Of a stretch of 64,000 nt of DNA, positions 7,718-15,829 are shown one piece after another. The DNA comes from an uncultured Acidimicrobiaceae bacterium (GTDB lineage: Bacteria; Actinomycetota; Acidimicrobiia; Acidimicrobiales; UBA10347): the NCBI GenBank assembly GCA_905182135.1, contig CAJJAG010000002.1:1-64000 (forward strand). The letters run 5' to 3'. The stretch's first letter is position 1. The number at the start of each line of letters is the position of its first letter. A program made the translations under genes and the position numbers. Below the pieces are notes generated by a model that saw only the letters and a list, made by a program, of their open reading frames with translations, made no database searches and had not been told where the DNA came from.

Positions 7718-8570
7718 TCAAGGAAACAACTTCGTTCGGGACACGTACGCAGCCTGACGATACGTACTGGCCCATCAGCTCTGGCTGGTTCGTGCCGTGG
7801 AGCGCAAGCTTCGGCATACCACCCCCGCCGAAGGTGCCCAGTGTCTCGCTAAAGGCCGCAATGCTCAGAACCCAGTCGCCATAGGCGGGGCTCAGGCTTG
7901 GACCTGGAATTTTCTCATCGATGTACGAACGAACGATAGGAGTCGGGCGACTCTCGCGACCACTCACTGAAATCTGCTCGATGAGTAATTCTTCGCCCTT
8001 GTACACGTTGACCTTGTTCTCGGACAGGTCGATCGTGATGTGATAATTGTGCGTTTCTGCGCTGAAGAAGGCCGTCTGGACCCAGACCGTGGTCCCGTTT
8101 GGACGAACCGGCACCTCGACCTTTGCCCATGCACCGCCTGGGCTGTACTCAACGACCAGCAGCGCCAGACGGTTTCCAAACACTGTCGTGGCAAGAAGCG
8201 GGTACTCAAGTTCAATGCCGTCGATCGCGTTCTTGTCAAAAAGCTTGACGTTATTGCCGTTTGGAGCGTCGAAGACAGGGATGATTTGTACGTCGTCGTT
8301 CACGTAAAGCACGGTGACTTCCCACGGGTCTTCCTCGTCTGCGGCGTCGGAGACCTCGCCGTCGGTACTGGTGATCGCACCGTCATCAGTCGATGGCACC
8401 GTGACCGGCGCTGTCGTTGGGATCTCACCCACCACAGTCGGCCCATCTGTGTTAACGGCTCCGTCGCCGCTAGTCGCCTCGTTTGCGCTGCTACCACCGC
8501 ATGACGCCGCGATAAACACAAATAGCGTCGCTACCGCAAGTGCCTTCGCTGTCGATCGCCGTATCCGCAT
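7671..8570 (-). CDS. L,D-transpeptidase (YkuD) lipoprotein
   Basis: 299 aa. The frame extends to 8942, but ATG 8568-8570 begins a signal peptide (MRIRRSTAKALAVATLFVF) ending in IAASC, a lipobox. A Ser/Thr/Asp-rich linker of about 60 residues follows, then an SH3-like or beta-rich part, then the YkuD domain with HGTNQPELMG and the catalytic SSGCVRVPN. Such enzymes make 3-3 peptidoglycan cross-links, common in Actinobacteria. The usual His before GC in SHGC is Ser here, as in other YkuD variants. It is followed with overlap by lgt, the enzyme that would lipidate it. Confidence 0.9.
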   Translation of the reverse strand: MRIRRSTAKALAVATLFVFIAASCGGSSANEATSGDGAVNTDGPTVVGEIPTTAPVTVPSTDDGAITSTDGEVSDAADEEDPWEVTVLYVNDDVQIIPVFDAPNGNNVKLFDKNAIDGIELEYPLLATTVFGNRLALLVVEYSPGGAWAKVEVPVRPNGTTVWVQTAFFSAETHNYHITIDLSENKVNVYKGEELLIEQISVSGRESRPTPIVRSYIDEKIPGPSLSPAYGDWVLSIAAFSETLGTFGGGGMPKLALHGTNQPELMGQYVSSGCVRVPNEVVSLIAESVPIGTIVDIIA

Positions 8571-8727
8571 GTCTTTGGTCTGCCTTTGACTGTTAAGCGC
8601 CGAGGCGCTGCTACTCAGGGGGAAAGTATCGACCTCGCGGCCTAAGACTGACGTAAAGCAAACATTTTTATAGTGTGACTCTGGCCCTGCGTCAGTATCA
8701 ATGCCATCATACGCGGGACGATAACGT

Positions 8728-9555
8728 GTGGATATGGGCCAATTACTCGATCTTGGAACGACCCACGCATGGCTGAGCGACGAACTTCGCCCCGGCGCCA
8801 CAAACAGCGGTGTTGTCGTTGACGATGACGGCATCACCGTTATCGATGCCCAACTCACGCCTGCTCGCGGAGCCGAACTCTTCGCTGCGATCGACGCCCT
8901 AGGACTACCGATTCGGCGGCTGGCGCTCACGAGCTCACACATGCCCTTTGTCGGTGGTTCCGCAGCCTTTGTCCTGCCTGCCGTCTACGGCACAGCCCAG
9001 GTGAGTACCCATATGGACCAGGAACCCAACATTGAAGGCTGCTGCGCGTTGTACCCCGACGACGCCAACGAGCTTCACACCCTGTTGGATCAACCTTGCC
9101 GACGCGTCACGCACACTGTGAACGAACCCGCCTGGTTAACCCCATCAATCGTGGCCGCCCCACTCGCAGGTGAACTTGACCAGAACCTGATCGTGCAGGT
9201 GCCTGAGTCCCAGATCGTCTTTGCTGGCGCTATGTGCTCGTTCGGCGTCACACCAATGGCTGGGCTTGGCAGCCCAGCGACATGGGCCGACTCGCTCGAC
9301 ACCCTGTTGGGATGGGGAGAGATCTTTGTTCCCGGCCATGGCCCAATCGGCGGGAACGAAGAAGTTTTGGCACAGCAGGCGTACCTGCGGGCGTGTGTCG
9401 AAGCCCAGGGTGACCCTTCTGCATTGGGTGATGGACCTTGGCGCGAATGGTCTGGGCAGGAATACCACACCATCAATGTCGAACGGGCAGCACTGCTTGC
9501 ACAAGGCAAGGACGAACCCCCCGCCGCATTACTCCGCCTCCTCGGTGTCAGCTAG
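8728..9555 (+). CDS. Metallo-beta-lactamase-fold protein with degenerate metal site
   Basis: 275 aa, divergent from the L,D-transpeptidase. The fold is recognisable: GVVVDDDGITVIDAQL, then TSSHMPFVGG at 68-77 where a normal enzyme has THWHGDHVGG, then VFAGAM (165-170) where GD is expected, then VPGHGP (201-206). Aligned to the HxHxDH motif only one His remains; the first His, the Asp and the last His are Ser, Pro and Phe, and the GD Asp is Ala. Only the late GHG His is otherwise kept. It probably does not bind two metals and may have a binding or structural role. Start is GTG 8728, with ATG 8734 as the alternative. Confidence 0.75.
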   Translation: MDMGQLLDLGTTHAWLSDELRPGATNSGVVVDDDGITVIDAQLTPARGAELFAAIDALGLPIRRLALTSSHMPFVGGSAAFVLPAVYGTAQVSTHMDQEPNIEGCCALYPDDANELHTLLDQPCRRVTHTVNEPAWLTPSIVAAPLAGELDQNLIVQVPESQIVFAGAMCSFGVTPMAGLGSPATWADSLDTLLGWGEIFVPGHGPIGGNEEVLAQQAYLRACVEAQGDPSALGDGPWREWSGQEYHTINVERAALLAQGKDEPPAALLRLLGVS

Positions 9556-9700
9556 CCAGAGCATCCCACTGTTGGCTGTGATCTAGGGCCTGGAAGCAGT
9601 GACCTTTCGTTCGCAGGTACGTCAATACGAAATAGTTAGTTGGCACATACAAACGACTCCTAGCGATCTCGTTGCTGTCCCGAACCCAGGCACTTGACCA

Positions 9701-11386
9701 TTAGGAGCAGGTCGTAAGCCAAGCGGCACGCCAAGGGTCCAGCGTCAGCATGCGTTTAACCCGTTCACCCGTGATCAGGTCGTCGACGCCGAAGACATCG
9801 GGCACGGTCACCGTGACCGACTCACCGGACACATTGTGAAGCGCGAAGATGACCTGCTCTTCGCAGCGTCGCTCTATCGCCACTATCCGATCGTCCACTA
9901 CATGCATTAACTGCGCTGCCTCGGGGGCGAACGCCGGCTGTGCCCGCCGTCGCTGGATCAGCGCCGCTAACTGGTGAAACACATCGGCTCGCCATCCGGC
10001 AGTGAGTCTTTGGTTCGCTTGCTCGACCGTGACCTTGCCCCGATTTATATCCCGCTTGTGGCCTGACTCGGTCGCAGCTTGGACCTCGCCCGGTGAGACG
10101 AGCATCGAATGGACATAGATCGCCGGGATTCCCTGCACAGCCAGCATAAGCGCATGTGCCAAAACGAAGCGTTGGGCAGTTTCGCCGTCGACCCCTGCCA
10201 GAAGATCAGCCAGACTCACATTGAGCTCATATGGCCGTGGCCCGCCCGGAGCGCTATAGGCCGAGAACGACCCGCCGACCTCAAGCGCAGCGTCGATCAT
10301 CGGCTCTAGCTCTCTCGGCGAGATCAGGTCTTCGATCGGCCGCAATCCGAGTCCGTCATGACTGGCGATGAAGTTTAGAAAGGTACATCCAACAGGAGCA
10401 GGATCGAGGCGACCGAGCCAACTCGTGAGCGTGTCAGCCTGGCCCGTAATCAGCGTCCACACGATGAGTGGCGCCAGCGTGAAGTTGTAGACGACATGCG
10501 CCTCATCGCCAGCACCAAAGTACGACGTGTTGTCGCCGTGAGGCACATTGGTCTCGGTGATCAACAGCGTTGTTGTGTCCCGCAACTCGACGAGCGTGCG
10601 CATGAGCTTCACGATCTGATGTGTCTCGGGCAAGTGGATGCAGCGAGTACCGATCTGCTTCCACAGGTACGCGATTGCATCAAGCCGTATCCGAGTCGCA
10701 CCCTGAGAAAGGTAAAAGCCCAGGATTGAACAGAACTCGACAAGAACGTCAGGATTCGAGAAGTCAAAGTCGATCTGGTCATGGCTAAAAGTCGCCCACA
10801 CATGGCGGGTCCCCGCAGTGGTCTCGACCTCTCGCAATAGCGGGTGGGTTCGAGGCCTGGTCACCATCGACAAGTCCGCCTGGGGGTCAGCCGTCAGGTA
10901 GTACCCACGCCCCGGCGCTTCGTCGTTCAAGAACTGAACGAACCATTCGCTTTGTGCTGATCCGTGATTGCATATCAAATCAATCATGAGTCGGCCATCA
11001 CCGACAGCGCTAGCCAGATCAGACCAGTCGCCGAGCTCTTCAGCGATCACACGGTAATCAACAACAGCGAAACCGCCGTCACTGCTGGATGGAAAGAACG
11101 GCAGCACGTGCACAGTGCTGAACACCTGTGCCAGGTGGTCATCCCAAACAGAACGCAACGACTGCAAGTGCGGCTGCAACTCGTCAGTGAATGTGTCGCC
11201 ATAGGTAATCAGCACAACCTCGTCGCTGCCAGGTAGGCCATGAGTCTTCGACGCTTGGCCATCATCAACAACGTCGACAGCTTTCAGAATCCGCTCAGCA
11301 AGACCGTCGAGTGCCGGTTCATCGAGATCTGTATAGATCCGGTCGATGTATTGACGCACTCGAGTTCGAGCGCTTTGAGCAATCAT
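9701..11386 (-). CDS. GH13_18 sugar phosphorylase (sucrose/glucosylglycerate phosphorylase-like)
   Basis: 561 aa. Cytoplasmic retaining alpha-glucoside phosphorylase. The open frame continues upstream to 11803, but ATG 11384-11386 overlaps the stop of the preceding gene as ATGA and begins a family-like N-terminus. Seen: LITYGDTF, the VLPFFPSSSDGGFAVVDY segment shared by sucrose and glucosylglycerate phosphorylases, nucleophile Asp236 in RIRLDAIAY, acid/base Glu278 in LITETN, and transition-state Asp344 in NFIASHDGLG. Substrate cannot be fixed from the sequence; glucosylglycerate or sucrose are both possible. It is translationally coupled to the AI-2E-type transporter. Confidence 0.87.
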   Translation of the reverse strand: MIAQSARTRVRQYIDRIYTDLDEPALDGLAERILKAVDVVDDGQASKTHGLPGSDEVVLITYGDTFTDELQPHLQSLRSVWDDHLAQVFSTVHVLPFFPSSSDGGFAVVDYRVIAEELGDWSDLASAVGDGRLMIDLICNHGSAQSEWFVQFLNDEAPGRGYYLTADPQADLSMVTRPRTHPLLREVETTAGTRHVWATFSHDQIDFDFSNPDVLVEFCSILGFYLSQGATRIRLDAIAYLWKQIGTRCIHLPETHQIVKLMRTLVELRDTTTLLITETNVPHGDNTSYFGAGDEAHVVYNFTLAPLIVWTLITGQADTLTSWLGRLDPAPVGCTFLNFIASHDGLGLRPIEDLISPRELEPMIDAALEVGGSFSAYSAPGGPRPYELNVSLADLLAGVDGETAQRFVLAHALMLAVQGIPAIYVHSMLVSPGEVQAATESGHKRDINRGKVTVEQANQRLTAGWRADVFHQLAALIQRRRAQPAFAPEAAQLMHVVDDRIVAIERRCEEQVIFALHNVSGESVTVTVPDVFGVDDLITGERVKRMLTLDPWRAAWLTTCS

Positions 11387-12576
11387 GGTTCGGCGAGATC
11401 CTCGGGACCTTCGGGACCGGCAGCCACAACCGCAGTAGGACTCGCAGCGCTTTCCACAGAGGCATGGTTCCCGACGTCGGCCTCGATGCTGTACCGAGAT
11501 GCGTATGTCGAGATAAAACCTTGGAAGGTCGCAGACACTGGCAGCGCCAATATCGCACCCACAGGACCCAGGATTGCTGTGCCAGCAATCACAGACCCAA
11601 ACGCGACAGCAGGGTGCACTTCCATCGTCTGGGCAGTGACGCGCGGTGAGATCAGATAATTTTCGATCTGCTGCCAAACAACCATGAACAGCACCACCCA
11701 GACGGCACTGATCGGTCGGTCCGCCAGTGCAATCAACACGGGCAACACCGCAGCTACGTAGGTGCCGACCACCGGAACGAACTGGCTGACGAGGCCGACC
11801 CAAATCGCTAGAACGATAGCGAACCTCACATCGAGCATCTCGAAAGCAAGCCAGTGCACGATGAACGCAATGATCACCAGGATGACGCGGGACACGATGT
11901 AGCCGCCGGTCTTGGCGGTGCCGATATCCCAGATCTCAAGCACGGTCTTCTGTCGTCGCGGCGGCAGCAGCGAACAGATGGTGCGCCGGAATTTTGGTCC
12001 CTCGGCCACCAGGTAAAATGTAAACAGCGCGATGGTAAAGATGTCGAACAACGCAAAAACAATTGCGCCGCCAAGGTCCACGAGACCCCCAGCAAAGTCG
12101 GTGGCACGTCCTCGGAATTCGCCCGATTCGGACACAGTTCGCCGAAGCTCATTCAGGTCGATCGACTCGTCGACGTTGTCCTGCAGCCATGTTTCCAACG
12201 AGCTGACTCGTTCGGGGGCCTCGTTCACCAGATCGGTGATCTGCTCGGCAACGACCTGGCCCATTGCAATGCCGAAGCTTGCAGTGCCAGCGATGATCAA
12301 CAAGAAGACCAACCCTGTGCCGAACCCTCGCCGCACGCCTCGGCGTTCGAGCAAGTTGACAACTGGCTCGATCGCAAACGATAGGAAGATCGAAATGAAG
12401 ACGATGAGCAGCAACGAGCTCAGCCGCAGTGCCAACCACCAAACAATGACGAGCCCGGCCACAGCAGAAACCAGCCGAACGATCGCGCCGTTGACCCAGC
12501 TTGGAGTCGCGTTACGGGTCGCAAACCAACCCTCGTTTGCAGAGGTATTTGGGATATCAGGAAGTGCCTGGTTCAC
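11383..12576 (-). CDS. AI-2E family transporter (PerM/TqsA-like)
   Basis: 397 aa integral membrane protein. Two N-terminal transmembrane helices (VSAVAGLVIVWWLALRL and LLLIVFISIFLSFAIEP) are followed by a periplasmic or cytosolic helical part of about 70 residues and then five or more helices, with FVPVVGTYVAAVLP and GPVGAILALPV motifs typical of the family. These proteins export small molecules, or in other cases exchange Na+/H+. A 40-residue Ala/Glu-rich tail closes it. Its stop codon overlaps the start of the sugar phosphorylase, so the two are co-expressed. The transported substrate is unknown. Confidence 0.88.
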   Translation of the reverse strand: MNQALPDIPNTSANEGWFATRNATPSWVNGAIVRLVSAVAGLVIVWWLALRLSSLLLIVFISIFLSFAIEPVVNLLERRGVRRGFGTGLVFLLIIAGTASFGIAMGQVVAEQITDLVNEAPERVSSLETWLQDNVDESIDLNELRRTVSESGEFRGRATDFAGGLVDLGGAIVFALFDIFTIALFTFYLVAEGPKFRRTICSLLPPRRQKTVLEIWDIGTAKTGGYIVSRVILVIIAFIVHWLAFEMLDVRFAIVLAIWVGLVSQFVPVVGTYVAAVLPVLIALADRPISAVWVVLFMVVWQQIENYLISPRVTAQTMEVHPAVAFGSVIAGTAILGPVGAILALPVSATFQGFISTYASRYSIEADVGNHASVESAASPTAVVAAGPEGPEDLAEP

Positions 12577-12600
12577 GTGGCTCCGGTTAGAGAAATGGGG

Positions 12601-15339
12601 CTAGCTACAGCCGCTTGTACTTCCGCAACCTTGGCACGCATAACAGCTTCCTGCGCGGACCATAATCGTGCCGCAGTCCATACACAACGGTGCATCGCTG
12701 TTGCTTAGTCCCAGGTCCAGCTGTGACAACAGCGGAACCGATGCTGGCTCGGGGATCAGATCAAGACCCGGCGACGACATAGTCGCTGCCTCGGCGACAC
12801 CAGGGAGTGTCGGCTGGGTGCGCTCATCAACAGTGAAGATGTTCAGTGCTGACCGTTCTTCGGGGCTTAAGTAGTCGATAGCGAGGCGGCGGAACAGGTA
12901 GTCGATCAGGCTGCTGGCAATGCGCAGATCTGGGTCATCGGTCATCCCTGCTGGCTCGAACCGCATCCCAACAAAGGCTTGCACGAACGCGCTCAGTGGC
13001 ACGCCATATTGCAGGCCATGGCTCAGTGAGATTGCAAAGCCATCCATGATGCCGGCCAGAGTCGAGCCCTGTTTGGAAACCCGCACAAAGATCTCGCCGG
13101 GACGGCCATCGTCATACTCGCCAACGGTTACGAAACCCTTGCAGTCAGCGACGCGGAAGTCGAACGTGCGAGACCTGCGAGATCGTGGCATCCGTCGTCG
13201 CACAGGAACCTGCTGGTCAGGTAGCGGCGCTTCGACAGCTTCGTCCTTTGACGCAGAATTTCCAGCTGACAACGGCTGGGCGACCTTGCAGTTATCGCGA
13301 TACACAGCAACTGCCTTGACGCCCGTGCGCCAGGCCTCGATCAGCAGCGTTTCGATGTCATCAGCCGAAGCAGTCTCAGGCAGGTTGACCGTCTTGGAGA
13401 TTCCACCGGACAGGAAGGGTTGAGCTGCCGCCATCATGGCGACATGGCCCGAAGCGCTAATCGAGTTCTCGCCCACCGAGCATGCGAACACGTCCAAGTG
13501 TTCGGAACTCAGATCAGGTGCTCCTTCGATACTTCCCGAAGATTCCAGGTGCTCAACGATTGCGTCGATGCGTGACGGTGCATAACCCAGGCGACGCAGC
13601 GCCCGTGGCACAGTCCGGTTCACCATTGCGAGGAAACCGCCGCCAACCAGTTGTTTGTGCTTGACCAGGGAAAAGTCAGGCTCGATGCCCGTGGTATCGC
13701 AGTCCATCATGAAACTGATCGTGCCGGTCGGAGCGAGCACCGTGGTCTGCGCATTACGCACACCACTCTGCTCTGCCAGTTCGCAAGCTTCAGTCCACGA
13801 TTCGACAACGGCGTTGGCCATCTCCTCGTCGATTGTCGAGCGATCGAGCGCTTCGGCTGCGTCGCGGTGCATGCCGAGAACACGCAACATGGCATCGCGG
13901 TCATCGGCGTATCCGGCATAGGGGCCCATTCGCCGGGCGATGCGAGCCGAGGTGCGATAAGCCTCGCCACACATGAGGGCCGTAATAGCCCCCGCTGTGC
14001 TTCGACCCTCAGGACTGTCATAGGCCTTACCAGTCGCCATCAGCAACGCACCGAGGTTCGTATACCCCAGACCTAGTTGGCGATAGCGCCGAGTGTTCTT
14101 GCCGATCTCCTCGGTCGGATAGGACGAGTGCCCAACCAGGATCTCTTGCGCCGTAATCATGACCTGAGACGCCGCACGAAAGCCTTCGACATCGAACTGG
14201 TCGTCGTCGCCCAGGAAACTCAGCAGGTTCAGGCTGGCCAAGTTGCAGGCGCTGTTGTCTATGTGCAGATACTCGCTGCACGGATTGCTGGCGTTGATCG
14301 GCCCCGCTGTTGGCGAGGTGTGCCATGCATTAATCGTGGTCTCAAACTGCACGCCGGGATCAGCACATTGCCATGCCGCCTCGGCCATATCGGAGAAGAT
14401 CTCGCGAGCGGGGCGCGTCTCGACCACAGACCCACTGGTACGAGCGATCAGATCCCATGAGGCATCGTCGACAACTGCCTGCATGAAGGCATCGGACAAA
14501 CGGACAGAGTTATTCGCGTTCTGATATTGCAGCGAATGAATGTCATCACCGTCAAGTGACATATCGAAGCCAGCCGCTGAAAGCGCATGTGCCTTTTTTT
14601 CCTCTTTGGCCTTACACCAAATGAACTCGCCTATATCGGGGTGGTCGACGTCGAGTACAACCATCTTTGCGGCGCGGCGCGTCTTGCCACCACTTTTGAT
14701 AGTTCCTGCCGAAGCATCGGCGCCACGCATGAAGCTCACCGGGCCGCTTGGATGGCCTCCACCGTTCATCTTCTCTTTCGATGACCGGATACGGCTGAGA
14801 TTCACACCTGAACCGCTGCCGCCCTTGAAGATGCGTCCTTCTTCGACGTACCAATTCAGAATTGAGTCCATGTCGTCATCGACCGACAATATGAAACAAG
14901 CCGAAGACTGCTGCGGCACATCGGCGACGCCAATGTTGAACCACACAGGCGAATTAAATGCAGCGCGCTGGTTCAACAGCAGCCAGGTCAGTTCAGCGCG
15001 GAACGTGGCAGCTTCGGCAAGGTCAGCAAAATAGCCATCAGCCTCACCCCAATCGGCAATGGTCGTGACGACGCGGTCGATGACCTGCCGTAGGGACCAC
15101 TCGCGGTCATCGGTGCCCTGTTGGCCCCGAAAGTACTTCTGCGCCACGATCTTGCCGGCCGTCTCGGACCAGTTGACGGGGAACTCGACATCTTCCTGGG
15201 CGAACACAGTCGAACCATCGAGCGCATTCGTGATCTGGATCGACCGGCGCTCCCATTCGAGTTCGTCGTCGGGGTGCACACCTTCGATGGTGAACCATCG
15301 ACGCAAACCAATGCGAGTCTGTTCCGGAGCAAGGGACAT
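12601..15339 (-). CDS. nrdJ: Vitamin B12-dependent ribonucleotide reductase, class II
   Basis: 912 aa from ATG 15337-15339; the frame could begin 19 codons earlier (15396). Reduces ribonucleotides to deoxyribonucleotides with adenosylcobalamin. Seen: AFNSPVWFNIGV, the N-terminal active-site Cys in SSACFILSV, GGSGSGVNLS, the NPCSEY motif with catalytic Asn/Cys/Glu, the APTGTISF phosphate loop, a second domain containing DCKGFVTVGEYDDGRPGE, and a C-terminal zinc-ribbon-like tail (CMDC ... CYACQGC). No class I or III reductase is seen in the window. The upstream gap holds DnaA-box-like 9-mers and an 8-bp long-range stem; I did not find a convincing cobalamin riboswitch. Confidence 0.95.
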   Translation of the reverse strand: MSLAPEQTRIGLRRWFTIEGVHPDDELEWERRSIQITNALDGSTVFAQEDVEFPVNWSETAGKIVAQKYFRGQQGTDDREWSLRQVIDRVVTTIADWGEADGYFADLAEAATFRAELTWLLLNQRAAFNSPVWFNIGVADVPQQSSACFILSVDDDMDSILNWYVEEGRIFKGGSGSGVNLSRIRSSKEKMNGGGHPSGPVSFMRGADASAGTIKSGGKTRRAAKMVVLDVDHPDIGEFIWCKAKEEKKAHALSAAGFDMSLDGDDIHSLQYQNANNSVRLSDAFMQAVVDDASWDLIARTSGSVVETRPAREIFSDMAEAAWQCADPGVQFETTINAWHTSPTAGPINASNPCSEYLHIDNSACNLASLNLLSFLGDDDQFDVEGFRAASQVMITAQEILVGHSSYPTEEIGKNTRRYRQLGLGYTNLGALLMATGKAYDSPEGRSTAGAITALMCGEAYRTSARIARRMGPYAGYADDRDAMLRVLGMHRDAAEALDRSTIDEEMANAVVESWTEACELAEQSGVRNAQTTVLAPTGTISFMMDCDTTGIEPDFSLVKHKQLVGGGFLAMVNRTVPRALRRLGYAPSRIDAIVEHLESSGSIEGAPDLSSEHLDVFACSVGENSISASGHVAMMAAAQPFLSGGISKTVNLPETASADDIETLLIEAWRTGVKAVAVYRDNCKVAQPLSAGNSASKDEAVEAPLPDQQVPVRRRMPRSRRSRTFDFRVADCKGFVTVGEYDDGRPGEIFVRVSKQGSTLAGIMDGFAISLSHGLQYGVPLSAFVQAFVGMRFEPAGMTDDPDLRIASSLIDYLFRRLAIDYLSPEERSALNIFTVDERTQPTLPGVAEAATMSSPGLDLIPEPASVPLLSQLDLGLSNSDAPLCMDCGTIMVRAGSCYACQGCGSTSGCS

Positions 15340-15399
15340 GAGATTAAGTCTGCCAGTCAGTCGAACGGGTGCGCTATCACCTTGGAAAGCCACCAAAGA

Positions 15400-15459
15400 A
15401 GGCGGGGTACATCGCAGCCTTTGCAGAGTTCAGGTCACAGACGGTGAATTGCCCCGCCT
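15400..15459 (-). promoter_or_regulatory. Candidate structured leader of nrdJ
   Basis: AGGCGGGG at 15400-15407 and CCCCGCCT at 15452-15459 are perfect 8-bp complements enclosing 44 nt, ending 61 bp before the nrdJ start. In the nrdJ transcript this would close a multi-branch structure containing CTGTGACCTGAA-type inner pairs. No known riboswitch consensus (B12 box, NrdR box) was recognised, so its role is open. Confidence 0.3.
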
Positions 15460-15561
15460 GAAGGTTTCACTCTCGACCCACCACGGTCTCAGAACTTGCC
15501 ACAGGCCGAACTGCGAAATGCTGCGATGCACCCACGACTGGTGACCTTAGAGACTTTCACC

Positions 15562-15609
15562 TGTGGATAGCTAGGGGATTTGTTGTGGATTTCGCGGAGC
15601 TTTTCCACA
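15562..15609. promoter_or_regulatory. Cluster of three DnaA-box-like 9-mers
   Basis: Within 48 bp of the nrdJ / flavoprotein gap are TGTGGATAG (15562-15570), TGTGGATTT (15584-15592) and TTTTCCACA (15601-15609). Against TTATCCACA they have one, two and one mismatches. DnaA control of ribonucleotide reductase genes is known in E. coli (nrdAB). Three sites could still arise by chance, and neither an AT-rich unwinding region nor dnaA/dnaN is present, so this is not called an origin. The surrounding gap, 15340-15829, holds no other gene. Confidence 0.4.
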
Positions 15610-15829
15610 GCCTCACTAATTTGCTGGGTAATGCAGGCTCCAGCCTTGTGGCCGCCACCCAAAAACAACACAAACAGCTACCCACCAGCGTTCATTCCCA
15701 AGTCAATTTTACTAGGCGCTTCGTGTCGGTCGCCGTTGATGACGCTGATCTTGAATTTCATATGATCAATGGCAGCCTCAACACTGATTGGACTGCATAA
15801 CCGTCGTTGACCGGCTCTACGCTCGGTAC

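Noticed and set aside
11387-11803. N-terminal extension of the sugar phosphorylase frame (Cys/Arg-rich)
   Set aside because: It overlaps the AI-2E-type gene, has atypical composition, and the ATGA start at 11386 fits the family.
15340-15580. Cobalamin riboswitch upstream of the B12-dependent nrdJ
   Set aside because: Looked for because B12 control would make sense. No convincing B12 box or consensus core is present; only a generic long-range stem was found.
15562-15609. Replication origin
   Set aside because: Only three weak boxes, no AT-rich stretch and no dnaA/dnaN gene nearby.
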